The translations under genes and the position numbers were made by a program. This document shows positions 1-9,861 of a stretch of DNA of 64,000 nucleotides, one piece after another. Origin of the DNA: Sthenelais limicola (taxonomy: Eukaryota; Annelida; Polychaeta; Phyllodocida; Sigalionidae); the NCBI GenBank assembly GCA_942159475.1, contig OW804096.1, positions 104,320,194 through 104,384,193 on the forward strand. Reading direction: 5' to 3'. Positions within the stretch are counted from its first letter, which is position 1. The number at the start of each line of letters is the position of its first letter. The notes beneath the pieces are model-generated. The model had not been told where the DNA came from and made no database searches. It saw only the letters and a program-made list of their open reading frames with translations.

Positions 1-211
1 ATAGGCCTATTCAGACGCAATGTATAATTTAGCTTAATTTCTCACCAGTGCACGCGGGAAATGACTGGTTTGATTGGATAAAAGAAGGATTGACCTATGG
101 GGAAGCGGAACTTACTTCAAAGCGTTCCTGCTAGAGGGCGTATAGAACCAAAGAAGACACGCTACAGAAAGGAGTGAGACGCAACGAGAGATTTAACCCC
201 AAATATAGAAG
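1..211 (+). other. Possible 5' untranslated exon and promoter region
   Basis: A donor-like site (GAAG|GTAAAT) follows position 211 and a strong acceptor lies at 1168-1169, so a non-coding first exon ending at 211 is plausible. No open frame of note and no clear TATA box is visible. The transcription start cannot be placed from sequence alone and may lie to the left of the window. Confidence 0.3.
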
Positions 212-1169
212 GTAAATTGTGTTATCTTCTTATTTTATTTGCCTCCACAGAGCTCTTTAGGTGTTCAGGGTTCTGTGGACACGTTGAATATGTACGATCT
301 CAATCTTGATTGTCGAATTGTCGCCTCTATCCTCTGACCTTAATTTGTTGTTGATGGTTGGTATTCAGCATGACCAACCACCGGCGGTTTGGTGGGGAGC
401 AGTTAGTGCGCCACACTCTGGGTAAAGGTTACGCGTCACTTGGCGTCCTTTGTTTTCTTTCAGTGTCAGTGTTGCATTGGGGATCTGGAATTGCATTTGC
501 TCGAATCTACGATCTATTTCGAATCCACTAGCAATTTCTTAACAGTTGTATCTTACCACCCTCACTAAAATTTCAATATTTCTCAATTTTCGGACCGTTG
601 AACAATCACTGGCTTGGCAGCGGGCTAGCAAATTTGCATAATTATTGCTCTTTCCAGCTTTAAAAATATTAATGGGTTGCCAGAACAGACTTAGGCCATT
701 TGTTGTTGTAGGCCTACATATTAGCCTATTGTAACAATACATAGTTTATAGGCAGTATAAGCCTATACTATACTACCCTGGCCTACATGAACTGCCCTGC
801 CACAACACAAACTACCTATTAACTTCGGCCTACTTATATTCGCACAAACCGTGAAACGTGCGAAACTCATTGATTTTTCCAAATCATTCTCAATGTAACC
901 TCAGTCAGAGTAAAAGATGAGATGTAGGCCTAGTCCTGACTGGTATTGATTATTGACAATATTTATAGCACTAGGCTAATATATAGGCCTAGAAGATGCT
1001 ATTGCGTAGGCCAACCTTCGGGCATACCTATTGTTTTACATGCAACATGGGTATTATGTTTGCCTTCTGATAATTCTACTTTTTTCTACTACCGACTAAG
1101 AGTCAGCTCACCACTGACCTAAGCATAACTTGCATCAATAACAAAACATTACTATCTTCTTTTCTTCAG
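212..1169 (+). other. Probable 5' intron, no gene seen
   Basis: The interval runs from the candidate donor at 212 to the acceptor at 1169, whose pyrimidine tract is TCTTCTTTTCTTCAG. It is rich in the word TAGGCCTA. The only long minus-strand frame (539-742) has no recognisable domain. Confidence 0.35.
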
Positions 1170-2004
1170 GTTCCTGAGATTATTAGCCTAGGGAATTACC
1201 GATTTACGACTCTAGAGGCATCAACATTGAATTGTGCTAAAAAAAAGACCAGTCAAAATGCGTCCAGATCAGGAAAGAGTTCGAAATCTATTAATAGACA
1301 CAGTTACATTGCTGTGTAAAAACAGTTTGCAATTCGATAATGAATTGCATGTAGAAGGACTACTCGGTGTATCCGTAGATAAAAAAGATGTATTTTTTGT
1401 ACATATTAGTAAAGAATTCACCAACAGTCCGTCCGAAGGTGCTACAGTAACACAAAATGACAGTCAAGATGAGGAAACTCGACAGTCACACGGGTCCATA
1501 GAAAAAGACAATGACAAAAATCTTGACCATAGTCAGAATCAAGATATTAAAGTGAAGACAGAAACATTTGATGAAGAGGAAGATGAGTGTTCAATAGTAG
1601 AGGACCCTAATATTAAATTAGAAGGTGTGGCCAGTCCAGCACAAATGGTTGCTGGTCAACGGCGAGCCTACAAAAGGGCTTCCCATAGTAATGTGCCTGG
1701 TGCTTCATTACAAGACTACAGTGGCGATGATAGTAATTTATCAGCAGGTTATGCTATGGGTGATGGCACAATGGACTCACAATACATGGGAGAACCACCT
1801 CACAAACGGCGAAACAACTCTCAAGACGAGTATGGAGGAGGAGGAGACGAGGATCAAGGATCAGCGTGGCCAACAATAAGTGGGATCTCAGGATTCGATC
1901 CCTCACAAACATTCCAAGACACTGATAATGGGCTTATGGGTACAGACTCCACACAACCGGGTTGCAGTACATGGTCCACACCTGGACGTGGGCCATCTGA
2001 CTCG
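1170..2004 (+). CDS. Shared N-terminal exon of the zinc-finger array gene (coding 1258-2004)
   Basis: The exon follows an excellent acceptor and ends at a donor (TCG|GTAGGT) that splits the frame between codons. Coding begins at the ATG at 1258 (A at -3); an in-frame TGA at 1228 excludes a more upstream start, and a longer frame from 1234 would begin with GTG. It gives 249 residues. Residues 1-55 look like a compact domain: a likely amphipathic helix (about 8-22) followed by alternating hydrophobic strands containing VEGLLGVSVD and VFFVHI. Residues 56-130 are acidic. Two SUMO-type motifs occur, VKTE (99-102, followed by an acidic patch) and IKLE (119-122), and a basic PHKRR lies at 181-185. 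The rest is Gly/Ser/Asp-rich and probably disordered. I do not recognise the N-terminal block. By analogy it should carry dimerisation or cofactor binding for all isoforms; that is inference. Confidence 0.85.
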
Positions 2005-2058
2005 GTAGGTGTTCAAATCAATTACTTTACTTTGCATCTTTTGGAAACTACACATTAA
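2005..2058 (+). CDS. Possible intron-retention tail of the shared exon
   Basis: If the donor at 2005 is not used, the frame continues for 17 more residues (beginning VGVQINYF) to a stop at 2056-2058. This would give a 266-residue protein with no zinc finger, possibly a competitor of the finger-bearing isoforms. No good poly(A) signal follows closely, so this may never be made. Confidence 0.25.
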   Translation, partial: VGVQINYFTLHLLETTH

Positions 2059-4944
2059 AACCCAGTACAGGCGGTTGAATGAGAAGAATTTTTAGAGATA
2101 TCTGGCATACTCCCAAACCCCCAACATCGGCTTAATTATCCGTTCAAAATTCTCTACATCACATCCCATTACCGCTGTTTTTAAACATGAATGTGGTCAT
2201 TCTGTGGACAAGTGAATTACTTGTATTTTTTATTACATAATTGGGCCATAGCTGGCAATGCCAATGAGCTGACAGTATAACAGATAATCGTACAGTATAA
2301 TTTTTCTGTATTATCAATACAGCGAATTTATAAACCCCAAAGGCAATTTGGCCTTATTGGGTGCGTGCAGTCCAACTTGTAGGCTATGTGACACTATTAC
2401 TATAAAAGTATTTAATCCCCGAAAATTTCTAGATATATACTATATCATTTACCAACTACCGTTAACTTCATACTGATTAAACAAATGGCTGATAACCTTC
2501 CGTGGGCTAGTAATGAAACCGTACATTTCATAACCACTTCAATAAGATCATGTCTGGCGTTGCTTGGTGTATGTGTAGTTTCCAACAGATGCTTTGATAT
2601 GAGGTGGAGCTTGCTGATATCTCACAATTTTGTATTCATTTACATTAACATTTTGTCATATACTAGATGAACCCTTGGGACCGACATATTACCATAAGGT
2701 CACTTAGTTTTGAAACAGATTGGCATATTTTGATGTACCTCCCCAATTCTTGTAATTCTAGTTTATTCATTTTGTTGCCCCTATGGTATTCTATTTCTCA
2801 GTTATACTCATCCGAGTAATGAATAGTCTCATATGGACATTTTCACAAAAGACCTCCAACCAGCCCTATTTATATCAATTCAAATTCCGCCCTTTTCAAG
2901 TGTACCCTTTACTCGCCTCACCTAGTTCTTTAGAAATCACAATCTCCACCTCGCCATTACCTATATTTTATCATACAAGTATTATCTATGAAGTAACTAA
3001 GATTAATCAAGGTAATGTAAAGTATTACATTTAAGATTTCTAGTCATTCCTAGTAACATTTAATGAATTTTGCTTGTAAGGTTTATTGAATAACTTGTAT
3101 CTGCTAGTGCTAGTTTGCATAAGCGTCATTCAAGTGAATCTATGAAAATTGACCTTTATGCTCCAACATTATCAAGTTGGGTCTATCATCATATTATTCG
3201 TGTACCGGTAGTAAGTTTGGGAAAGAAAATACATGAAGATGGCCTGTATGTACGCCTATGCAAATTCGCAATTGAAATATCGAGAATTATCCACTGTATT
3301 CGATGGCCAAGTACAAATGCTTGTATTCAACCAGAAAGGTTATTTACTCGGAAAGTACTCCATGACTTCCACTTTATATGTTTCTTTATTGGGGTTTGGA
3401 CTGACCCCGAGCAATTATATTTGGCCTGCATATTCGACAGGTTGTTTGCGATATAGTTGAACCATGAAATAGATGATGATATAGGGCTCGTAAATATTAG
3501 TAGACTTGAATCTTAGTAACGTTTGACATCAGATCTCCTGAACAAAAGAATCAAATGTTTGGTACTGGTCAAGTAATCATCCCTATGCGCTTCTCTGCTA
3601 ATTAATATTGAAAATTGTCGAGCATGTATTTTCTCCGACCGATATTTACTTCACTACCAATGATTTTTTCACTCATCTCTAATTTGTTAACGGTTTCACC
3701 GAACGTATTTCATAAGTAAATTATTTACAGAACTTTACTTCAATTATAATATTGAATTATAATGTATTTTAATATCTAAGTGAATATAGAACATCATAAT
3801 TCGTGAAGAAAATGTCGGTCATTGTCAAATTATTACTCGTTTCTACGACATCAATGATCCTACTCACCTTATCTCTTATATAACCAAGCATGGGTTTTGT
3901 ATCGAGCAATAACCAATGTACCATTACACAAACCAGATATTTGTACAAATTTAGAAGCAAATAAGTTCCATACAAATTTGATATGGCTAACAAATTTCAA
4001 TCTGGATTGGGTGAAAACAAGGATCATGATGTCATAGCATGAGGCCATATGTTGGCATAGGGCAGTGCAGATGGTGTACAAAGGAGAAGGTAGGTGGATT
4101 TTCTTCCTGTGATATGCCGCCTACGATAATTCGAAATAACTAGCTACTGGCACCTCAGGCGATCTCGTGCCAGCCGCAAATAGGCGACGTAAAACACGGT
4201 AGGTTTCAAGTAAAGCAGGTCAGATATAGGAGAGGGTATCATACTTAGGCGCCGCTCTAAAGCCCTAGTTGATGGGCAGTAATCATGCCAGGCTTTTTAG
4301 GTGGTGGGATTTTTTTTTTTACTAGGATAGCATACTTGAAGTGCTCGTGCTTGTGCTCATGCAGAGAGAGAGCATTGTGGTAGGTGTAAGTAGTTTATGA
4401 AGATGGTTCGTGTGAGGCGGCTAAATAAAACTATGTGGCGTCCGTCTTCTTAGGTTTAAACTTTTGTCGGTGTGATCTGCACATTTAACCAGTGCAATAT
4501 GGGACGGTCATTGTTGGGGATCGAAAGGCTTAGGTTGTGTTTGTAGAAGCTAATCCAGTTTTTCCAGCCTGAATAATATTATGGATTTGTACTTGGTGGG
4601 CAATACCTCCTATCCGGGCAATACTGTTTATATTGTGGGCCGTTTTTGTAACAATTATGCTACAATGCATAACAATTATTTGCAAAGCGTGTCTCCGGAG
4701 CCTCTGTTGTTATATATATATATATTCGTCTGCTAGCTATTACCCCTTGGTAAACCAATGAAAAAGCTAGACACGCATATTGCCCGCACTATAACATCCA
4801 ATGCCTATGTACTTGGAATGTGTTGAACATATCAAGGTTGAACTAAATAGTGGAACAGAGTAGTGTTAAGTTTCAGCAAATATAGGGTGTCAGATCTGAA
4901 TCACTATTTCCTAGGAAATGACCAGTTTTTCGTGTGCTTTTCAG
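2059..4944 (+). other. Long intron before the first alternative exon; no gene seen
   Basis: About 2.9 kb without a finger motif on either strand. Short frames here have no domain character. A TA microsatellite lies at 4710-4725 and a GAGAGAGAG run near 4366. It is the natural place for elements that govern which acceptor is chosen, but I see no recognisable one. Confidence 0.5.
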
Positions 4945-5190
4945 ATGTATGCGACTAGACTTCATATAAGACCCCCAGCAGCCCCTGCTGATGTAGAGAG
5001 GCCTTCGCATTTTAGTTGTGATTTTTGTGGAAAGACGTTTAACCACAAAGTGAACTTTGCCATACATATACGAAGCCATACGGGGGAGCGTCCCTTCCGT
5101 TGTCCTCAATGCCTCAAGTCATTTAGTAGTAAAGGGAACATGCAAATGCACTTGAAGAAGAATCATTTCAAAGGAAATATACTGATGTGA
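4945..5190 (+). CDS. ZF-1: alternative last exon, two C2H2 fingers
   Basis: The acceptor TGCTTTTCAG precedes an ATG, which here is an internal codon rather than a start. The 81-residue end has finger 1 at 25-45 and finger 2 at 53-74, joined by TGERPFR. Recognition helices (-1 to +6) are HKVNFAI and SKGNMQM. The finger 1 helix keeps Asn at +3, which favours adenine in known C2H2 proteins. The spacer is Pro/Ala-rich. It is the closest alternative end to the shared exon, 2.9 kb from the donor. Confidence 0.88.
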   Translation: MYATRLHIRPPAAPADVERPSHFSCDFCGKTFNHKVNFAIHIRSHTGERPFRCPQCLKSFSSKGNMQMHLKKNHFKGNILM

Positions 5191-5444
5191 TTCAATTTAT
5201 GAAATGTTGGGCTGTATATATATACAGGATGTAGTAGATTTGAGTCCGTGAGGAGGTATATTTAGTTTGTAGTCAACCCATATAGAAGCACTCTAGTTTT
5301 GGTGCAAAATGATACAAGACGAAATCAGGCATAAAAATCTCCCAAGTTTGGCTCATTAGATTTTCAAGTCTAAAAAAAATTAACGATGAAGATACAAGAA
5401 AACTCGAGGAATTTTTCCACTCATATCCCAACTACTTCTTGCAG

Positions 5445-5702
5445 GTGGAGTATCTATTAAAGTCCTCCGGCGAAATAAGAGGTCTTCCCAGAGGCACGCC
5501 CAAGTCCTACCAATGTGGGGTGTGCATGAAAATATTTCCCCATAGAGGAAACTATAACACTCATATCAAAATACACACTGGGGAACGCCCCTTTAGTTGT
5601 TCATTTTGCGATTGGGCTTTCACACAGAAAACAACATTGAAGGCTCATTTGAAGGTTTGCAAAAAGAGGAAATTGCTACCATCAGCTTCTGTTGCGAACT
5701 AA
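5445..5702 (+). CDS. ZF-2: alternative last exon, C2H2 + C2HC fingers
   Basis: The acceptor is ACTACTTCTTGCAG|GTG. The 85-residue end has finger 1 at 24-44 (helix HRGNYNT) and finger 2 at 52-72 (helix QKTTLKA). In finger 2 the last zinc ligand is Cys, not His (HLKVC), so it is C2HC. The 13-residue tail begins KKRK and is basic. Confidence 0.87.
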   Translation: MEYLLKSSGEIRGLPRGTPKSYQCGVCMKIFPHRGNYNTHIKIHTGERPFSCSFCDWAFTQKTTLKAHLKVCKKRKLLPSASVAN

Positions 5703-6093
5703 CCCGCTTGATGTGAACCTATTCCACCTAGTTAGTGCTAGACATTCAAGACATATGCCTATTCATCTCATTTTTAATGTAGAGGATGTCGGCACCCTTA
5801 TATGAAAACGGAGATCAAGCCAACTCTTCCTATATAAAAACCGAGGTTCAAGCTAACTTCCATTTGAAAGCTTTCTTTAAAGAAATTGACTTTAAGGATT
5901 GGGTATATATATATTTAGGATTGGAATATGTTAATCTTTCTGGTGGACAACGTAATTTTCCTCTTACAAGTTTTGTTGAGCTTTCTACTTTTGTTGAGCT
6001 TTCTACTGTTCTAATGTCAATCAGCCATATGCAGTGAGAGGGGCTGCTAATACTAGTTAGGCCATTCTTAGTTAAAGTTGTGACTCTTTTGCC

Positions 6094-6354
6094 TTGAGAT
6101 GTAGTGGCCTCATAGAATGCCTCAGGGGAAAATACCATAATGTGTGTCGGAGCTACCCTACTTATCATTGTACCATTTGCGGGAAACCTTTCTCACATAA
6201 AGGAACTTCAGTAAACATGGGAACTCATACTGGAGAATGGCCATATCATTACAACTTCTGTCATAAGGATTTCACCCAAGAGGCGCATATGAAGACACAT
6301 GAAAGACAGGCAGAGCTAGGCTTCAAAATTTACCAGAACCTTGCATGTACATAG
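6094..6354 (+). pseudogene. Pseudo-exon A: decayed two-finger exon
   Basis: The conceptual product retains recognisable finger pieces (CTICGKPFS, a THTGEWPY linker, CHKDFTQEAHMKTH), but finger 1 has Met in place of the first His and is one residue short, and finger 2 has Tyr for the first Cys. The nearest AG upstream (TTGAG|ATG) would put a TAG as second codon in phase 0, and no phase-0 acceptor exists for the finger frame. Finger 2 resembles that of ZF-5. Confidence 0.75.
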
Positions 6355-6607
6355 TGAATATCAATTGATGCTGTCTGATTTCTCCGTCCATGTCCACAGA
6401 AATTGAATTCTTACAGCAAGAATTTTTTTGTAATATTTTTTTCTTGCGGGGTGAGGTGGGGGTGGTGGCGGGAGAGAAACCAATTAGTTTATCAGTGGGT
6501 ATGGAGTGGGGGGGGGGATTTCTTCCCTAAAATTAAACTCCAGACATTTATTTTCCATGCAGTCTTGATTAAACTCTGGAGTTTACACAAAAATTTCCTC
6601 ATTGCAG

Positions 6608-6832
6608 ATCATGACCTCGATCCGGGAAGAACTGACCGAGTATTTGGTCTGTAATGTCTGCAGCAAATGTTTCCCCAAAAGGAGGAAGAATGACTTCAAT
6701 GTGCATTTACGTACCCACTCGGGTGAAAAGCCTTTTGCATGTGAATTTTGCGGCAGGCGCTTTACTGACAGGAGAAGTTGTATGCGCCATCGAAAAAACG
6801 TACATAGAATTTTTTCTGGTGGAACAAAATAA
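6608..6832 (+). CDS. ZF-3: alternative last exon, finger 1 with enlarged loop
   Basis: The acceptor is TTTCCTCATTGCAG|ATC. The 74-residue end has finger 1 at 15-37 and finger 2 at 45-66. Finger 1 has 14 residues between the second Cys and first His instead of 12 (it contains PKRRKNDF), so its helix may sit differently on DNA. Finger 2 is standard, helix DRRSCMR. The spacer before finger 1 is short (14 residues). A decayed copy is pseudo-exon B at 8754. Confidence 0.85.
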   Translation: MMTSIREELTEYLVCNVCSKCFPKRRKNDFNVHLRTHSGEKPFACEFCGRRFTDRRSCMRHRKNVHRIFSGGTK

Positions 6833-7179
6833 GACTGTTCCCCTCCTCCCACCCCACCCGCACTTTCTCTTTTCCCAGCTCTTTGGGAGGAGCCTCTTTT
6901 AGGAGCCTCTTTTAGGACCTCTGTATTTCGTCAGGGTGAAGATTCTTACTAGTACTATAACCTATGATGAAACAATTACATTCCACACTCTAAGCTACTT
7001 CTTGGAAAAGATCTGAAGATTTGCTGGTATTGAACAATCTGCCTTAGGAGTGATGCACCTTCTTTGACAGCATATATGTGATGTAGTAAACAAAGCAATT
7101 GCTTTTCCCTATCATTGTATTAGAAACCTAGGCCCCTAAAAAAAACCTTGATCATGCCATTCCTTATTGGTGATAACAG

Positions 7180-7383
7180 GTTTTTCCCCGGCCTGCCCGA
7201 TCTAAAACCAATTGGAAGTATGAATGTTCAGTTTGTGGCAAGCCTTTCCCTACCCCTGCTAAACTCCAGATTCACAATAGAAGCCACACTGGCGAGAAAC
7301 CTTTTCAGTGCGATTTGTGTGGCAAATCTTTTATCACCAAAGTAACTCTTTCTCCTCACATCAAATGTGTTCACAGTTTCTAG
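7180..7383 (+). CDS. ZF-4: alternative last exon, two C2H2 fingers, no internal Met
   Basis: The acceptor GGTGATAACAG|GTT has a weak pyrimidine tract, but the frame is intact for 67 residues with no Met before the fingers. Finger 1 (16-36) has helix TPAKLQI; finger 2 (44-65) has helix TKVTLSP, with Pro at +6, unusual for a working helix. Only two residues follow the last His. Its duplicate is ZF-6, of identical length. AATAAA lies 202 bp after the stop. Confidence 0.85.
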   Translation, partial: VFPRPARSKTNWKYECSVCGKPFPTPAKLQIHNRSHTGEKPFQCDLCGKSFITKVTLSPHIKCVHSF

Positions 7384-8119
7384 GAAACAGTCATGAGTTT
7401 AAGTCATTATTTGATTATATATTACATAAGTTCATTGGAACTTGAGATGGAACTTTGCAGACCATGAATTGTTCAATGGCATTAGCTTCTTGTGAACAAT
7501 AAGAATTCTTTCATATTATGTTGATGTATTCCACTAAAAAAAAAATCATGCATGATCTTTTTTATTTTTATGTTGTTTGGTATGAATAAAGAAGATTTTT
7601 TAACTTATTTGATTGATTAGTACTCTTTCTATCTTTGATTAGTCAGGATTCTATGTATCTCCTTAACATTTGTGTGACCTTGTCTAGGAAAAAACTAAGG
7701 TTTGACATTGGCCAAGTTTCCAACTTTTTGTCTTAGTGTGACTATTGGACACTCTTTATTTACAAATTGCCCACCCAGTAAACTAATTTATTAGCTTCAT
7801 GCCAGTAGATACCGGATAAAGATCCATTATGCATACACATTAGCAATGCGTTTGAAAAATCCCCTATACAAATACAATGTGTAAAATACTGTTTGCCAAT
7901 AATATTGGGATGACCAGGGAAGTAAGAGTATAGTTTTAACTACTAGGATCAACTACATCGTCACCCAACTTAGTGCTGGCTTTTCTTTTTCTGTATGCAT
8001 TGTCTGAACCAGCTTTTCTACATGTGCTTAGTGCCACAGTGAAATAACTAAAGTAATTTCGTCCCAAGCTAGTGTTCAGGGCCATTCTTTTGACGTTTCC
8101 TCTCATCGGTCCCTTTCAG
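7384..8119 (+). other. Non-coding interval after ZF-4
   Basis: It holds the candidate poly(A) signal at 7585 and otherwise AT-rich DNA. Parts of it recur after ZF-6 (9516-9861), as expected for a segmental duplication. Confidence 0.5.
7585..7590 (+). other. Candidate poly(A) signal for ZF-4
   Basis: AATAAA, 202 bp after the stop. The same TATGAATAAA context recurs at 9709 after the duplicate exon ZF-6, which supports function. Confidence 0.55.
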
Positions 8120-8374
8120 ATGCGTCTTCAGACACCTGGGACTGAAGGATTTCTAGATTCCAGCGAGAGCTCGATATGTCCGCTTTGTGGTAAAGGTTGT
8201 AGCACAGCCTGGCGACTGAAAAGGCACATGATGACCCACACGGGCGAGCGCCCATTCAGGTGTCCCTTCTGTCAAAAGGATTTCACCCAAAAGGTGCATA
8301 TGAAGTCACATGCAAAGACATGCAAGTTAAAATTAAAGGAGGGAACCTTCCATGACGATTCAACTGCTGCTTGA
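8120..8374 (+). CDS. ZF-5: alternative last exon, C2H2 + C2HC fingers
   Basis: The acceptor is GGTCCCTTTCAG|ATG. The 84-residue end has finger 1 at 20-40 (helix TAWRLKR) and finger 2 at 48-68 (helix QKVHMKS), the latter ending HAKTC, so its last ligand is Cys. A basic tail starts KLKLK. The upstream intron, spacer and finger 1 are nearly identical to ZF-7, but finger 2 is quite different (see findings). The DxWRLKR-type helix is shared with ZF-7, ZF-9, ZF-10 and ZF-11. Confidence 0.88.
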   Translation: MRLQTPGTEGFLDSSESSICPLCGKGCSTAWRLKRHMMTHTGERPFRCPFCQKDFTQKVHMKSHAKTCKLKLKEGTFHDDSTAA

Positions 8375-8753
8375 TGAGGTTTTTGCTTCTAAATATTGCT
8401 AAAAGTGATTTTTCAGTGTCACATATTTTCCAAGGGAAACTGATGTTTGAGAAAGGAAAATCAAACATGAAACTGAATGCATTATTGTTAAAATTTAAGA
8501 GAAGGCACAATTGCATTTTCACTAAGTGAATATCTATTAATGTAATCTGATTTCTGCTTCACCATCCATGTCATCAGAAAGTTGGGTGCTAACAGGTGAA
8601 GATTAATTTGTCCTTTTATGATTTTGATGGAAATCATTTATTGGAGAAACTTGTAACACAACTATCTGGAGAAAATATTCATCCCAAAAGTTGGTCCTTT
8701 ATTTCCCATGCAGTCTTGATTTAAACCGGTTGGCGAAAATGTCCTCATTGCAG
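8375..8753 (+). other. Non-coding interval before pseudo-exon B
   Basis: No gene or structured repeat seen. The final 60 bp match the region upstream of ZF-3 (TTTCCATGCAGTCTTGAT and CCTCATTGCAG words), marking the start of the duplicated block. Confidence 0.5.
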
Positions 8754-8946
8754 GTCATGACTTCTATTCAGGAAGAACTGACTGACTATTTGGTATATGA
8801 TGTCTGGCAAATGCCTCCACAAAAATTGGGAAGGACAACATCAATGTACCAACTCGGGTGAAAGGCCTTTTGTCTGTGAATTTTGCAGCAGGCTCTTGAC
8901 TAGTTTTATGCACCACTGGAAAAAAACACACACAAACTTTTTTCTG
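8754..8946 (+). pseudogene. Pseudo-exon B: broken copy of ZF-3
   Basis: The acceptor CCTCATTGCAG is retained and the first 14 codons match ZF-3 (VMTSIQEELTDYLV against IMTSIREELTEYLV). Finger 1 has lost its cysteines (Tyr and Trp in their places), and frameshifts give a TGA at 8859. Beyond it, in another frame, NSGERPFVCEFC and WKKTH remain of finger 2, with part of the helix deleted. Confidence 0.85.
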
Positions 8947-8978
8947 ATATCAGGAAAGAAAGCTGTTCTCCTCCTCCT

Positions 8979-9014
8979 CCCCCCCCCCCCCCCCCCCCCC
9001 CCCACACACACACA
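8979..9014. repeat. Poly-C run followed by CA microsatellite
   Basis: An uninterrupted run of about 25 C followed by six CA units. The position corresponds to a short C-rich stretch after ZF-3 (about 6840-6860), so the run expanded after duplication. Its exact length may be an assembly artefact. Confidence 0.9.
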
Positions 9015-9311
9015 CTCCATCCAGCACTCTAGGGAGGAGCCTCTTATAGGACCTTTCTATTTCGTCAGCGTTACTTACTATAAGCTATGATAATTAGTTA
9101 TTACATTCCACACTCTTGGCTACTTCTTGGGTCAAAAGATCCAAAAATTTGCTCCAAAACAAGTCTGTATTAAGACTGATGCACCTTCCTTGGCAGAATA
9201 TAAGCAACACATTTCTAAACAAAACAATTGCTTTTCCCCATCATTGTATTTGAGACTTCAAACTCTTTAAGAAACAGCTTTAACAATGCTATTCCTTATT
9301 TGTGATTACAG

Positions 9312-9515
9312 GTATTTACCCGGCCTGCCCGATCTTACACCAATTGGAAGTATGAATGTTCAGTTTGTGGCAAGCCTTTCCCTACCCCTGCTAAACTCAA
9401 GATTCACACTAGAAGCCACACTGGCGAGAAACCTTTTCAGTGCACTCGGTGTGGCAAATCTTTTACCACCAACGGCAATCTTTCTGCTCACATAAAGTTT
9501 GTTCACAGTTGCTAG
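9312..9515 (+). CDS. ZF-6: alternative last exon, two C2H2 fingers, duplicate of ZF-4
   Basis: The acceptor is TTGTGATTACAG|GTA. The 67-residue end has finger 1 at 16-36 (helix TPAKLKI) and finger 2 at 44-65 (helix TNGNLSA). Finger 1 is nearly identical to ZF-4, while finger 2 differs at five of seven helix positions (TNGNLSA against TKVTLSP), so the change is concentrated in the DNA-reading surface. AATAAA follows 194 bp after the stop. Confidence 0.87.
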   Translation, partial: VFTRPARSYTNWKYECSVCGKPFPTPAKLKIHTRSHTGEKPFQCTRCGKSFTTNGNLSAHIKFVHSC

Positions 9516-9861
9516 TAAACAGACACAGAGTTCTAAACTACATGTATTTGTGTACATGTTCCATAATTCATTGGAACTGGAGTTGGAACTTTGGAGACCA
9601 TGAATGGTCCAACAGCGTTAGCTACCTGTGGACAATGAGACTTCTTTTATATTGTGTGAATGTATTTGATTAATTCTTGGAAATTCACTTAGTATATTGT
9701 TTTGTATGAATAAAAATATAATTCATTGAACCTATTGTATTGATCAGTCAATATTGTATCCCCTTAAAATTTGGGTGACTGCGTCTAGGAAAAAATAATT
9801 TTGTCCCAAGCTAGTGTTCAGGGCCATTCTTTTGATGTTTCCTCTCATCGGTCCCTTTCAG
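9516..9861 (+). other. Non-coding interval after ZF-6
   Basis: It holds the poly(A) candidate at 9709. The last 80 bp (CCCAAGCTAGTGTTCAGGGC onward) match the DNA upstream of ZF-5. Confidence 0.5.
9709..9714 (+). other. Candidate poly(A) signal for ZF-6
   Basis: AATAAA 194 bp after the stop, in the same local context as the signal at 7585. Confidence 0.55.

Noticed and set aside
1234..1257. Longer start for the shared exon at 1234
   Set aside because: The codon is GTG; the first in-frame ATG after the TGA at 1228 is at 1258.
1258..2004. BTB, KRAB, SCAN or ZAD domain in the shared exon
   Set aside because: Neither length nor key residues of these domains fit; ZAD would need four cysteines and the first 110 residues have one.
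5439..5444. Short Met-initiated extensions upstream of many finger exons (for example 5439, 8072, 13140, 24158)
   Set aside because: These are intron sequence before the acceptor. The phase-0 splice site explains the coding start in every case.
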